From: Pseudonocardia sp. ICBG1293
Lineage (GTDB): Bacteria; Actinomycetota; Actinomycetes; Mycobacteriales; Pseudonocardiaceae
Length of the DNA: 64,000 nt
Direction: 5' to 3'
NCBI RefSeq assembly: GCF_020131355.1
Contig: NZ_JAHLEL010000051.1
Coordinates: 1-64,000 of the forward strand
In this document: in pieces, positions 50,659-60,276 of the stretch
How positions within the stretch are numbered: the first letter of the stretch is position 1
How the letters are laid out: the number at the start of each line of letters is the position of its first letter
Notes under the pieces: model-generated
What the model saw: the letters and a program-made list of their open reading frames with translations, nothing else
Told to the model about the DNA's origin: nothing
The model's database searches: none
Translations under genes and position numbers: made by a program

Positions 50659-51990
50659 ATGACCGCTCCAGCGAACGACGATCCGAGCAGCGCCGAGGCC
50701 GAGGTCGTGCAGCTGTGTTCGGAGCTGATCCGGATCGACACGACCAACACCGCCGACCCCGAGACCCTCGCCGGGGAGGCCGAGGCCGCCGACTACGTGG
50801 CGGACAAGCTGCGTGAGGTCGGCTACGAGGTCGAGCTCGTCGAGTCCGGCATGCCGAAGCGGATGAACGTGATCGCCCGGCTGGAGGGCGCCGACCGCAG
50901 CCGCGGCGCGCTGCTGATGCACGGCCACCTCGACGTCGTCCCCGCGGACGCGGGCGAGTGGTCGGTGCACCCGTTCTCCGGGGCGGTGCAGGACGGCTAC
51001 GTGTGGGGCCGCGGCGCCGTCGACATGAAGGACATGGACGCGATGATGCTGGCGGTAGCCCGCCGGTTCAAGCGTGAGGGCGTCGTCCCGCCGCGGGACA
51101 TCGTGTGGGCCTTCGTCGCCGACGAGGAGGCCGGCGGCAGGTGGGGCGCGCAGTGGCTCGTCGAGCACCGGCCGGACCTCTTCGAGGGGTGCACCGAGGC
51201 CGTCGGCGAGGTCGGCGGGTTCTCGCTGACCCTCGGCGAGGACCAGCGGGCCTACCTGGTTGAGGCCGCGGAGAAGGGCATCGCCTGGATGCGGCTGCGG
51301 GCCAAGGGCAAGCCCGGCCACGGTTCGTTCCTGCACGACGACAACGCCGTCACCATCCTGGCCGAGGCCGTCGCGCGGCTCGGGAACCACACGTTCCCGC
51401 TGACGATCACCGACACGGTGCAGGCGTTCCTGGACCGGATGACCGAGCTGACCGGTGTCGAGTACCCGGAGGACGACCTCGAGGGCGCCCTGGCCAAGCT
51501 CGGACCGATCTCGCGGATCATCGGTGCCACCGTCCGGGACACCGCGAACCCGACGATGCTCCAGGCCGGGTACAGGGCCAACGTCATCCCGTCGACGGCG
51601 GAGGCGGTCGTCGACTGCCGGGTGCTGCCGGGCCGCGAGGAGGCGTTCCTGCGCGAGGTCGACGAGCTGCTCGGCCCGGACGTCGAGCGTGAGTGGGTCA
51701 CCGACCTGCCCGCGGTGGAGACACCCTTCGAGGGCGCGCTGACCGACGCGATGCAGGCCGCGCTGCGCACCGAGGACCCGACCGCCGAGATCGTCCCCTA
51801 CATGCTGTCCGGGGGGACCGACGCGAAGGCGTTCTCGACCCTGGGCATGAAGTGCTACGGCTTCGCGCCGCTGCGGCTGCCCCCGGAGCTGGACTTCGCG
51901 TCGCTGTTCCACGGCATCGACGAGCGGGTCCCGGTGGACGCGCTGCGGTTCGGCACCCGGGTGCTGGACCGCTTCCTGCGCACGGTCTGA
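50659..51990 (+). CDS. M20-family metallopeptidase (dipeptidase/deacylase)
   Basis: A 443-residue zinc hydrolase. Metal ligands: His and Asp in LLMHGHLDVVP, bridging Asp in GRGAVDMKD, Glu-Glu in VADEEAGG, and a late His in SLFHGIDERVP. The dimerisation domain (KGKPGHGSFLHDDNAV) matches the M20 family. It cleaves dipeptides or N-acyl amino acids. Actinobacteria usually carry a close relative annotated as an M20/M25/M40 hydrolase. The ATG is near the tRNA gene on the opposite strand. Confidence 0.92.
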   Translation: MTAPANDDPSSAEAEVVQLCSELIRIDTTNTADPETLAGEAEAADYVADKLREVGYEVELVESGMPKRMNVIARLEGADRSRGALLMHGHLDVVPADAGEWSVHPFSGAVQDGYVWGRGAVDMKDMDAMMLAVARRFKREGVVPPRDIVWAFVADEEAGGRWGAQWLVEHRPDLFEGCTEAVGEVGGFSLTLGEDQRAYLVEAAEKGIAWMRLRAKGKPGHGSFLHDDNAVTILAEAVARLGNHTFPLTITDTVQAFLDRMTELTGVEYPEDDLEGALAKLGPISRIIGATVRDTANPTMLQAGYRANVIPSTAEAVVDCRVLPGREEAFLREVDELLGPDVEREWVTDLPAVETPFEGALTDAMQAALRTEDPTAEIVPYMLSGGTDAKAFSTLGMKCYGFAPLRLPPELDFASLFHGIDERVPVDALRFGTRVLDRFLRTV

Positions 51991-52041
51991 CCTCCGCTCC
52001 GGCGCCGTGACGGACCGGCCCGCGGGTGGCAGGGTGACGGT

Positions 52042-52812
52042 ATGGATCTCTCGGGCAAGGTCGCCCTGGTCACCGGGGGCGCGTCGGGCATCGGCGCGGC
52101 CGCGGTGGACCGGCTGGCGGCGGCGGGTGCACGGATCGTGGTCGTCGACCGGGACGCCGACGGCGCCGCGGCCGTCGCGGAGCGGGTGGGTGGGCTCGCC
52201 CACCCGGCCGACGTCACCGACCCGGCGGCGATGGCCGGCGCGGTGGCCGCGGCGGAGGAGCGCTTCGGGCGGCTCGACGTCGTGCTGCTCAACGCCGGCA
52301 CGACCGCCGGGCAGTCCGGCGTCGAGGACCTCGACCTGGAGGGGTACCGGCGCATCGTCGGGGTGAACCTGGACCACGTGGTGTTCGGGCTGAACGCCGC
52401 CGTGCCGGCGCTGCGCCGCGCCGGCGGCGGACACGTGGTGGCGACCGCCTCGCTGGCCGGGCTGATCGGTCTGCCCGGCGACGCGCTCTACACCGCGACC
52501 AAGCACGCCGTCGTCGGCTACGTCCGGGCCGCGGGCCCGGCGCTGGCGGGGGAGGGCATCCGGGTCACGGCGGTCTGCCCCGGGTTCGCCGACACCCCGC
52601 TGATCGGCAACGTGCGTGCCCAGTTCGGCGACTTCCCGCTGCTGGGGGCCGACGACGTCGCCGCCGGGATCGAGCAGATCCTGCAGCGGGGCGAGCCCGG
52701 CGAGTGCTGGTACGTCCAGCCCGGCCGCGAGCCCGCCCCCTACGGCGTCCGCGGGGTGCCCAGCCCGCGCGGGGCGGGTGCGCCGCCGGAGGTCGGGTGG
52801 AAGGACGCCTGA
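52042..52812 (+). CDS. Short-chain dehydrogenase/reductase
   Basis: A 256-residue classical SDR. Cofactor motif TGGASGIGAAAV is at residues 11-22, NAG in VLLNAGTTAG, catalytic Ser in ATASLAG, Tyr/Lys in YTATKHAVVGY. An acidic residue after beta-2 (VDRDADG) suggests NAD(H) preference. The substrate is unknown. It follows the M20 gene by 51 bp on the same strand. Confidence 0.9.
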   Translation: MDLSGKVALVTGGASGIGAAAVDRLAAAGARIVVVDRDADGAAAVAERVGGLAHPADVTDPAAMAGAVAAAEERFGRLDVVLLNAGTTAGQSGVEDLDLEGYRRIVGVNLDHVVFGLNAAVPALRRAGGGHVVATASLAGLIGLPGDALYTATKHAVVGYVRAAGPALAGEGIRVTAVCPGFADTPLIGNVRAQFGDFPLLGADDVAAGIEQILQRGEPGECWYVQPGREPAPYGVRGVPSPRGAGAPPEVGWKDA

Positions 52813-52860
52813 GGAACCGGGCTTGACCTGGACCGCGGTGCAGGTCACATCCTGGAGGGC

Positions 52861-53238
52861 ATGGCCGAGCTGAACCACACCATCGTCCACTCCCGCGACA
52901 GTCGCGCCGGGGCCGCCTACCTGGCGGAGATCCTGGGGCTGCCCGAGCCGACGTCGTTCGGGCCGTTCCGGGTCGTGCGCGTCGCGAACGGTGTCGACCT
53001 GGACTTCATGGACGCCGACCCCGCCGCGATCGTCCCGCAGCACTACGCGTTCCTCGTCTCCGATGAGGAGTTCGACGCCGCGTTCGCCCGGATCACCGGA
53101 CGCGGGCAGCAGTACTGGGCGGACCCCGGCAAGAGCCGTCCCGGCGAGCTCAACACCGATGACGGCGGCCGGGGTGTCTACTTCGACGACCCGTCCGGGC
53201 ACCGGATGGAGATCATCACGGTGCCCTACGGCGGTTGA
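52861..53238 (+). CDS. VOC-family (glyoxalase/bleomycin-resistance) protein
   Basis: A 125-residue single VOC domain. It starts ELNHTIVHSRDSRAGAAYLAEILGLPEP, with a metal-ligand-like His, and ends VYFDDPSGHRMEIITVPYGG, with the usual His and Glu. It could be a small lyase, dioxygenase-like enzyme or antibiotic-binding protein. It is 48 bp downstream of the SDR gene. Confidence 0.9.
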   Translation: MAELNHTIVHSRDSRAGAAYLAEILGLPEPTSFGPFRVVRVANGVDLDFMDADPAAIVPQHYAFLVSDEEFDAAFARITGRGQQYWADPGKSRPGELNTDDGGRGVYFDDPSGHRMEIITVPYGG

Positions 53239-53248
53239 GCGCCGCCGG

Positions 53249-53533
53249 TCAGAAGGTGGGCTCCGGCAGCAGGCCCTGCCGGTCGTCCAGCCGTCGCCGG
53301 AGCACGATCTTGCGCACGCCGCCGGGGTAGAGCCGCAGCCGGGACAGCTCCCAGCCGGAGAACTCGGCCTGAATCGCCAGCCGCACCGACGCCGTGAGCC
53401 GGGAGACGTCGCCCTCGATGCGGACCGGGCGGTACTCGTACCGGTCGTCGGTCCAGCCGTCGCCGTCCCGAGTCCCGGCCACCCGATTCCCGGCGGCGGA
53501 GTCCTCCGACCCGTTCCCCGTGCCCTCGGTCAT
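53249..53533 (-). CDS. DUF5703 family protein
   Basis: A 94-residue actinobacterial protein of the DUF5703 type. It has DDRYEYRPVRIEGDVSRLTA, AEFSGWELSRLRLYPGGVRK and IVLRRRL, with a low-complexity N-terminus. The function is unknown. It converges on the VOC gene, with 10 bp between the stops. Confidence 0.82.
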   Translation of the reverse strand: MTEGTGNGSEDSAAGNRVAGTRDGDGWTDDRYEYRPVRIEGDVSRLTASVRLAIQAEFSGWELSRLRLYPGGVRKIVLRRRLDDRQGLLPEPTF

Positions 53534-53638
53534 GCGTGCCTCCCGGTCGTGCCGTGCTCGTCGGTGCCCACCGGATGAACGGTGGGTGTCGCGTCGGGCA
53601 TTCCCACTGTAAGGGGCGCCCCGGCCGGCGGGGGAGGC

Positions 53639-54583
53639 TCAGACGGGGTCGCTCACATCATCGAGCGCGGTGCGGATCTCGGCGGGCAGCACGAGGTCCT
53701 CGGCCGCGAGCGAGGCCCGCAGCTGGGCGGCGTCCCGCGCCCCGACGACGGCCGAGGCCACCCCCGGACGGTCCCGCACCCAGGTCAGCGCCACCGACAG
53801 CGGCGAGGTGCCGAGACCGTCGGCGGCGGTGAGCACCGACTGCACGATCCGTGCCGAGTGCTCGGTGCGGCGCGCCTCCACGTAGGACGCCAGCAGCGCG
53901 CTCGCGCCCCGCGAGTCGGCCGGGGTCCCGTCGGTGTACTTGCCGGTCAGCACCCCTCGCCCCAGCGGGGCCCAGGCCAGCAGCCCGAGGCCGTGGTGCC
54001 GGGCGGCGGGGAGCAGCTCGGCCTCCGGCTCCCGGGCGAGCAGGGAGTACTCCACCTGCGCCGACACCGGACGGCAGACCGCGGGGTCGGGCCCGGCCGC
54101 GGCGCTGCCCGCGACCGTCGCCAGCTGCCAGCCGGCCGGGGCCACCAGGCCGGCGTAGCGCACCCGTCCGGAGTAGACGGCGACCTGCACCGCGGACAGC
54201 GTCTCGTCCAGCGGCACCCGGGGGTCCCAGCCGGGGAACTGCCACAGGTCCAGGTGTTCGGTGCCGAGCCGCCGCAGGGTGTCGTCGAGCGACCGGAGAA
54301 GGGCCGAACGCGAGGCGGGCTCGGCGGCGCCGACGGTCGTGCCGCGCCCCGCGAGGACGAGGTCGTCGCGACGGACGGTGCCCCGCAGCAGCCCGCCGAG
54401 CACCTGCTGGGCGGCGCCGGCGCCGTAGTCCTCGGCGGTCTCGACCAGGGTCCCGCCGACGTCGGCGAACGCCTTGAGCTGGTCCGCCGCGTCAGCCGGG
54501 GAGGTGTCCTCGCCCCAGGTCATGGTGCCCAGGCCGACCCGCGACACCTCGAGGCCGCTGCCGCCCACCGGTCTGCGTTGCAC
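53639..54583 (-). CDS. Aldo/keto reductase family protein with altered active site
   Basis: A 314-residue AKR barrel. It has VSRVGLGTMTWG, TAEDYGAGAAQQVLGGLL (catalytic Asp and Tyr) and late NADPH-binding segments (VALTWVRDRPGVASAVVGARD). The catalytic Lys position reads VLAGRGT (Lys to Arg or Gly) and the His position reads LWQFPGWD instead of LxQxHxxD. Reductase activity is therefore doubtful. The GTG at 54583 begins the conserved region. Confidence 0.85.
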   Translation of the reverse strand: MQRRPVGGSGLEVSRVGLGTMTWGEDTSPADAADQLKAFADVGGTLVETAEDYGAGAAQQVLGGLLRGTVRRDDLVLAGRGTTVGAAEPASRSALLRSLDDTLRRLGTEHLDLWQFPGWDPRVPLDETLSAVQVAVYSGRVRYAGLVAPAGWQLATVAGSAAAGPDPAVCRPVSAQVEYSLLAREPEAELLPAARHHGLGLLAWAPLGRGVLTGKYTDGTPADSRGASALLASYVEARRTEHSARIVQSVLTAADGLGTSPLSVALTWVRDRPGVASAVVGARDAAQLRASLAAEDLVLPAEIRTALDDVSDPV

Positions 54584-54751
54584 GGTCGCCGAGCCTAGGC
54601 GCGCGGGCCGCCGGGACCGGTGAGGGCGCGCAGAGTGACGCCCGTCTCGGCGAGTACGGTGACGGCCCGTGATCATCCAGGAGCCGAGCCGTCAGGACCG
54701 GGCGACACCGGACCGGAGCACCCGGGACCGCGGCCGTGACGGGAGCCGTTC

Positions 54752-55573
54752 GTGAGCTGGCTGGAGGTCGTGGTCCTCGGGATCGTCCAGGGGCTGACCG
54801 AGTTCCTGCCGGTGTCGTCCTCGGCGCACCTGCGGATCGTCTCGGCGGTCGGGTTCGGCGGCGACCCGGGGGCCGCGTTCACCGCCGTCACCCAGATCGG
54901 CACCGAGGCCGCGGTGATCGTCTACTTCGCCAAGGACATCTGGCACCTGTTCACGACCTGGGTGCGCGGGTTCCGCGACGCCGGGGTGCGCGCGACCGAC
55001 GACTACCGGCTGGCCTGGCTGGTCATCATCGGGTCGGTCCCGATCGCGGTGCTCGGGGTGCTGCTCAAGGACCAGATCGAGGGCGTCGCGCGGAACCTGT
55101 GGCTGGTCGCCGTGATGCTGATCGTGTTCGGTGTCCTGCTCGGGCTGGCCGAGCGGTTCGGGACGCAGACCAAGCCCATGGAGAAGATCACCTGGAAGGA
55201 CGGTGTCCTGCTCGGCTTCGCCCAGGCGATGGCACTGATCCCGGGCGTCTCCCGGTCCGGCGGCACGATCACCGCGGGCCTGTTCCTGGGTCTGACCCGG
55301 CCCGCGGTCGCGCGGTACTCCTTCCTGCTGGCCATCCCGGCCGTGTTCGGGGCGGGCCTGTTCACCCTGCCCGACGTGTTCGCCGGCGACGGCCCGTCCG
55401 GGCCGCAGATGCTGGTCGCGGTGGTCATCGCGTTCGTCGTCGGCTACGCGGTGATCGCCTGGTTGCTGCGGTTCGTGGAGAACAACACCGTCTACGTCTT
55501 CGTGGCCTACCGGATCGCGCTGGGCGCCGCCCTGCTCGCCGCGCTCTCGCTCGGCGCGGTCAGCGCGTACTGA
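54752..55573 (+). CDS. uppP: Undecaprenyl-diphosphatase
   Basis: A 273-residue integral membrane phosphatase that recycles undecaprenyl pyrophosphate for peptidoglycan synthesis and confers bacitracin tolerance. The two catalytic motifs are present: EFLPVSSSAHL (about 17-27) and PGVSRSGGTI (about 165-174), among about eight helices. GTG 54752 follows GGGAG. It leads a run of four conserved genes on the plus strand. Confidence 0.96.
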   Translation: MSWLEVVVLGIVQGLTEFLPVSSSAHLRIVSAVGFGGDPGAAFTAVTQIGTEAAVIVYFAKDIWHLFTTWVRGFRDAGVRATDDYRLAWLVIIGSVPIAVLGVLLKDQIEGVARNLWLVAVMLIVFGVLLGLAERFGTQTKPMEKITWKDGVLLGFAQAMALIPGVSRSGGTITAGLFLGLTRPAVARYSFLLAIPAVFGAGLFTLPDVFAGDGPSGPQMLVAVVIAFVVGYAVIAWLLRFVENNTVYVFVAYRIALGAALLAALSLGAVSAY

Positions 55574-55603
55574 TCGGCGGCGCGCCGCGTAGCCTCGTGC
55601 GAC

Positions 55604-56311
55604 GTGACGACCTTGATCCTCCTGCGGCACGGCCGGTCCACCGCGAACACGGCGGGCGTGCTGGCCGGTCGCACCCCCGGTGTGGAGCTCGACGACCGCG
55701 GCCGGGAGCAGGCGGCGGCCGTCGTCGACCGCCTCGCCGCCCTGCCGATCGCCTCGGTCGTGACCTCCCCGATGGAGCGGTGCCGCCAGACCGTCGCGCC
55801 GCTCGTGGCGGCCCGCGGCCTGGAGCCGGTGGTCGAGGACGACCTCGCCGAGGTCGACTACGGCGCGTGGACCGGGCGGAAGATCACCGACCTGCTCAAG
55901 GAGGACCTGTGGAAGGTCGTCCAGGCGCACCCGTCGGCCGCGACCTTCCCGGACGGTGAGTCCCTGGCCGGGATGCAGGCCCGCTCGGTCGCGGCGATCC
56001 GCCGCCACGTCACCCGGGTCCGGGCCGAGCACGGTGACGACGCGATCCTGCTGGCCTGCAGCCACGGCGACGTGATCAAGGCGATCCTGGCCGACGCGCT
56101 GGCCAGCCACCTCGACAACTTCCAGCGGATCGTGGTCGACACCTGCTCGGTGAGCGTCGTCACCTACACCGAGCTGCGCCCGTTCGTCGCGCGGATGAAC
56201 GAGCAGTCCGGCGACGTCGCGAGCCTGGTCCCGAAGCCGAAGCCCGCCGAGGGCGCGGAGCCGCCGGTGAACGCCTCCGACGCTGTGGTGGGGGGATCCA
56301 CCAACGCCTGA
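55604..56311 (+). CDS. Histidine phosphatase (MSMEG_4193-type)
   Basis: A 235-residue phosphoglycerate-mutase-like phosphatase. It has LLRHGRSTANTAG (catalytic His in RHG), SPMERCRQTVAPL, the acid EVDYGAWTG, and the second His in LLACSHGDVIKA. The C-terminal tail is proline-rich. It belongs to a conserved actinobacterial set with DUF3090 and the SCO1664-like gene that follow. The start is GTG 55604. Confidence 0.92.
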   Translation: MTTLILLRHGRSTANTAGVLAGRTPGVELDDRGREQAAAVVDRLAALPIASVVTSPMERCRQTVAPLVAARGLEPVVEDDLAEVDYGAWTGRKITDLLKEDLWKVVQAHPSAATFPDGESLAGMQARSVAAIRRHVTRVRAEHGDDAILLACSHGDVIKAILADALASHLDNFQRIVVDTCSVSVVTYTELRPFVARMNEQSGDVASLVPKPKPAEGAEPPVNASDAVVGGSTNA

Positions 56312-56407
56312 CGCGGGGTGATCCACCTCGCATCGCCGCGACGGCCGCACCCACGGGCGCCCGCGGGGATGCCCCCGGAGCCGGATACGCCTACCCTGGG
56401 AAAGGTC

Positions 56408-56992
56408 ATGGCTCGCGTCATCCACGTCTTCCGCCGACCCGACCGCTTCGTGGCCGGGACCGTCGGCGAGCCCGGCGATCGAGCCTTCTACCTGCAGGCG
56501 ATCGAGAGCAGCCGCACCATCAGCGTCCTGCTGGAGAAACAGCAGGTGTCGGTGCTGGCCGAACGCATCACGGCGCTGCTCGGCGAGGTGTCCAAACGCT
56601 TCGGCGAGGACAACCTGCTGGGCACCACGGTGGCCACCGGCTCGTCGGACAACGACCCGCTCGCGGTCCCGCTGGAGGAGGAGTTCCGGGTCGGGACCAT
56701 GGGCCTGGGCTGGGACGCGGACTCGAGCTCGATCGTCGTCGAGCTGCTCGCGGTCACCGAGGAGGAGATCGACGAGTCGGTCGTGCTCGACGACACCGAG
56801 GAGGGACCGGACGCGCTGCGCGTGTTCCTGTCCCCGACGGCGGCGAAGTCCTTCGCCGAGCGCGCCGAGAAGGTCGTCGACGCCGGCCGCGCGCCGTGCC
56901 CGCTGTGTGCCGAGCCGCTCGACCCGGAGGGCCACGTCTGCGTGCGCCTCAACGGCTACCACGACCGCAACCCCGTGGCCGGGACGGAGTGA
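56408..56992 (+). CDS. DUF3090 family protein
   Basis: A 194-residue conserved actinobacterial protein. It starts MARVIHVFRRPDRFVAGTVGEPGDRAFYLQ; a C-terminal zinc-ribbon-like CPLCAEPLDPEGHVC (four-residue CxxC...HxC set) is visible. The function is unknown; it always neighbours the SCO1664-like kinase-fold gene, with which it overlaps by 4 bp (GTGA). ATG 56408 matches the conserved N-terminus. Confidence 0.92.
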   Translation: MARVIHVFRRPDRFVAGTVGEPGDRAFYLQAIESSRTISVLLEKQQVSVLAERITALLGEVSKRFGEDNLLGTTVATGSSDNDPLAVPLEEEFRVGTMGLGWDADSSSIVVELLAVTEEEIDESVVLDDTEEGPDALRVFLSPTAAKSFAERAEKVVDAGRAPCPLCAEPLDPEGHVCVRLNGYHDRNPVAGTE

Positions 56993-57873
56993 CCCTCGAC
57001 CTGCGCGACCCGGCCGTGTTCGAGGTCCTGCGCACCGGTCGCATGGACATCACCGGCCGGATGGTCGACGCGTCCAACGCGACCCTGTTCGGCACCGTCT
57101 CGCTCGACGGCGTCGACCTGCGCTGCGTGTACAAGCCGGTCCGCGGGGAGCGGCCGTTGTGGGACTTCCCGGACGGCACCCTCGCCGGGCGCGAGGTCGG
57201 CGCCTTCCTCGTCTCGCAGGTCTCGGGGCTGGACGTGGTGCCGCCCACCGTGCTGCGTGACGAGGCCCCGTTCGGACCCGGGATGGTGCAGGCCTGGGTC
57301 TCCTCGGGCGACGAGAGCGCCCTGACCGACCCGGCCGGCGACCTCGGTGACGAGCTCGACGGCGACGTCACCGAGGAGACCGTGCAGCTCGTCACCGAGT
57401 CGCTGGTCGAGCTGTGCGAACCGCACGAGATCCCGAGCGGCTGGCTGCCCGTGCTGCGCGCCCGCGACGGCGCCGGGGACCCGGTCGTGCTGGTGCACGC
57501 CGACGACCCGCAGCTGCGGGCGATGGCGCTGTTCGACGTCGTGGTCAACAACGCCGACCGCAAGGGCGGGCACGTGATCGTGGCCGGCGACGGCGGGGTC
57601 TACGGCGTCGACCACGGCCTGACCCTGCACTCCGAGCCGAAGCTGCGCACCGTCCTGTGGGGCTGGGTCGGTGACGAGCTCGGCGAGGAGCACACGGCCG
57701 TGCTCAAGGAGCTGCGCGCCCGGCTGGCGGACTCGTTCGCCGACGTGCTCGGCGCACACGTCACCCGCCGCGAGGTCGCGGCGATGCGCTCCCGGATCGA
57801 CCGCCTGCTCGCCGAGCCGCGCTTCCCCGGCCCGGACGGTCACGGCCCGGCCATCCCCTGGCCCGCGTTCTAG
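56989..57873 (+). CDS. SCO1664 family protein (PI3/4-kinase-like fold)
   Basis: A 294-residue protein of the SCO1664 family. It has VDLRCVYKPVRGERPLWDFPDGTLAGREV (ATP-binding Lys), VNNADRKGGHVI (catalytic-loop-like DRK) and VYGVDHGLTLH (metal-binding Asp), as in PI3/4-kinase-like folds. The substrate is unknown. GTG 56989 overlaps the DUF3090 stop. It converges on the helicase gene; the two stops overlap in a CTAG. Confidence 0.9.
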   Translation: MTLDLRDPAVFEVLRTGRMDITGRMVDASNATLFGTVSLDGVDLRCVYKPVRGERPLWDFPDGTLAGREVGAFLVSQVSGLDVVPPTVLRDEAPFGPGMVQAWVSSGDESALTDPAGDLGDELDGDVTEETVQLVTESLVELCEPHEIPSGWLPVLRARDGAGDPVVLVHADDPQLRAMALFDVVVNNADRKGGHVIVAGDGGVYGVDHGLTLHSEPKLRTVLWGWVGDELGEEHTAVLKELRARLADSFADVLGAHVTRREVAAMRSRIDRLLAEPRFPGPDGHGPAIPWPAF

Positions 57874-60230
57874 CCGGTCACCTCCAGGATCGTGAGCCGC
57901 TGGGTCGCGCGGGTCATCGCGACGTAGAGGTCCGCGGGGTCGGTCGCCCGGATCCGCTCCGGGTCGACGATCACGACGGCGTCGAACTCCAGGCCCTTCG
58001 CCGAGACCGGGGTGTGCACCGGTACGCCCGGAGACCCCGCGTCCGTCCCCGGCGGGGCGATCACGGTGACGGTCCCGCCGGGGGTGCGGGCCCGCTCGTC
58101 GTCGACGATCCGGCGGACCGCGGCGGCGAGCTCCCCGGCCGGGACCGTGTGCGTCCGGGGCGGTTCACCGGTGCTGCGCACCGACTCCGGCGGGCGACGG
58201 TCCGGGGCGTAGGTCGCCAGTACCCGTGCGGCGGCGTCCATGATCTCCGAGGGCGTCCGGTAGTTCACCGTCAGCGTGCGGTGGGTCCACCGTCCGGCCA
58301 GGTGCGGGGCGAGCACGTCGTCCCAGGCCCGGGCACCGGCCGGGGCACTGCGCTGGGCGAGGTCGCCGACCGCGGTGATCGACCGCGCCGGGCAGCGCCG
58401 GAGCAGCACGTGCCAGTCCATCGCGGACAGCTCCTGCGCCTCGTCGACGACGAGGTGCCCGTAGCGCCAGTCGCGGTCGGCGGCCGCGCGCTCGGCCACG
58501 GTCAGCGGCACCCCGGCGACGTGGCGACGGGCGAGCATGTCGGCGGTCACGAAGTCGGTGGGGCGCAGCTCGTCGGGGTCCTCCCCGGCCAGCGACCGGT
58601 CCGCGGACTCGAGCACGGTCAGGACCTCGGCGGCGTAGGCGCTGTCCGGCTCCGCGGCCGCGGCCGGTGCGGACCCAGGGACCGGGCCCAGGAGCTCGGC
58701 CAGCTCGTCGAGCAACGGCGCGTCGGCCACCGTCCACGGGGCGCCCGGCGCGCGGTGCAGCGCGGACAGGTCCTCCCCGGCCCCGGCGGAGGCCAACCGG
58801 TCGAGGTCGGCGTACAGCTCGGTCAGCGCGCGCCGGGGGGTCAGCACCGGCCACAGCGCCTCGACGGCGTCGTGGAACCGCGGGTCGGTGCGCACCGCGT
58901 CGCGCAGCTCCGCCCGCATCTCGGCCGACACCTCGGCCGCCCCGGCGGGCTCGATCTCCGGGATGTCCAGCCCGGCGAGCAGCTCCGCGAGCTCCGGCGG
59001 GTCCTCGAGCCCGACCTCGAGCCGCTCCAGCCCCTGGTCCACGAGCAGACGTCCGAGGGTGTCGCGGAACGTGGCGCGGGCGGTGTTGTGCGGCCGCCCG
59101 GTCGCGCGGGCCCGGCGGCGCGCCTCGGCGGCCAGCGCCGTGTCGATCTCGACGGTGACGTCGTCCATCTCGATCGCGACCGGTGCCCCGGGCAGCTGCT
59201 GACGGTCGTCGACGGCGCGGCGCAGCACGTCGACCATGGTGAGGTCGCCCTTGAGCCGGGCCGTCCCCGGCGGGTCGGTCGCCTCCGCGACGACGCCGTG
59301 CGCGAGGCGTCCCGGGGTGGTGAACACGACCGCGGACTCGCCGAGCGCGGGCAGCACCCCGCCGACGTAGTGCACGAACCCCGCGCTCGGTCCGACGACG
59401 AGCACGCCGCTGCGTGCCAGCCGCTCGCGGTGGGTGTAGAGCAGGTACGCGATCCGGTGCAGCGCGACGGCGGTCTTGCCGGTCCCCGGCCCGCCCTCGA
59501 TCACGACGGTGCCCGACAGCGGCAACCGGATGATCTCGTCCTGCTCGGACTGGATCGTCGTGACGATGTCGCACATCCGCGTGCCGCGCGGCGCGGTGAG
59601 CGCGGCGAGCAGTGCCGGGTCCGACGCCGACACCGTGACCGGGCCCGCGGCGGCACCCTCGGTGCCGGTGCCGGTGCCGATGTCGATGTCGAGGAGGTCG
59701 TCGTGGAAGGCCACGACGCGCTCCTGCGGGGCGGTACCCGCGACCGTGTAGTGCCGGCGCCGGCCCACGCCGAGCGGGGTGACCGGCGTGGCGCAGTAGA
59801 ACGGCCGCGCCGCCGGGGCCCGCCAGTCGACCAGCGCGCTCTCGCCGTCGCCCGGGTCGGTCAGCCCGATCCGGCCCGCCCGGGTCGGGGCCGGGGCACC
59901 CGGGCCGCCTGCGGCCCCGGCGGGGTCGAGACGGCCGAAGCACAGCCCGGCCCGGGCCGCGGTGAGCGCCCGCGCCCGCTCCGACCAGCGCTGCACCGAG
60001 ACCTCGCGCTCCCAGCGGGCGCTCAGCTGCTCCCCGGCCCGCTCGGCCGCGGCGCCGCGGGCGAAGCCGTCGGCGTCGGCCAGCTCCGCGTCGAGCAGGG
60101 CGTGCAGCCACCGCAGGTTCCGGGTCTCCTCGGCGAGCTCCGCCTCGTACCCGGAGTCGGGGGTCGCCGGGGGCTTCCCGGCCGTGTTATACTTGAGGTG
60201 CAGGTCCACGTTCTCGTGTTCTGAGCGCAC
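57870..60230 (-). CDS. HelD-like UvrD/Rep-superfamily ATPase
   Basis: About 786 residues. An N-terminal coiled-coil arm region (YEAELAEETRNLRWLHALLDAELADA) precedes a split superfamily-1 helicase core: Walker A EGGPGTGKTAVAL, VDEAQELSAMDW, GDLAQRSAPAG and, near the end, VSAKGLEFDAVVIVDPE and LYVAMTRATQRL. The layout matches HelD, which binds RNA polymerase and frees stalled complexes, including with rifampicin. GTG 60230 is the likeliest start; a TATAAC element lies just inside, so the true start is uncertain. Confidence 0.87.
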   Translation of the reverse strand: MRSEHENVDLHLKYNTAGKPPATPDSGYEAELAEETRNLRWLHALLDAELADADGFARGAAAERAGEQLSARWEREVSVQRWSERARALTAARAGLCFGRLDPAGAAGGPGAPAPTRAGRIGLTDPGDGESALVDWRAPAARPFYCATPVTPLGVGRRRHYTVAGTAPQERVVAFHDDLLDIDIGTGTGTEGAAAGPVTVSASDPALLAALTAPRGTRMCDIVTTIQSEQDEIIRLPLSGTVVIEGGPGTGKTAVALHRIAYLLYTHRERLARSGVLVVGPSAGFVHYVGGVLPALGESAVVFTTPGRLAHGVVAEATDPPGTARLKGDLTMVDVLRRAVDDRQQLPGAPVAIEMDDVTVEIDTALAAEARRRARATGRPHNTARATFRDTLGRLLVDQGLERLEVGLEDPPELAELLAGLDIPEIEPAGAAEVSAEMRAELRDAVRTDPRFHDAVEALWPVLTPRRALTELYADLDRLASAGAGEDLSALHRAPGAPWTVADAPLLDELAELLGPVPGSAPAAAAEPDSAYAAEVLTVLESADRSLAGEDPDELRPTDFVTADMLARRHVAGVPLTVAERAAADRDWRYGHLVVDEAQELSAMDWHVLLRRCPARSITAVGDLAQRSAPAGARAWDDVLAPHLAGRWTHRTLTVNYRTPSEIMDAAARVLATYAPDRRPPESVRSTGEPPRTHTVPAGELAAAVRRIVDDERARTPGGTVTVIAPPGTDAGSPGVPVHTPVSAKGLEFDAVVIVDPERIRATDPADLYVAMTRATQRLTILEVTG

Positions 60231-60276
60231 CCCGTAGAGTAGCGCGATCCTGCCGCTCTCCGCATGTCCGTGCAGG

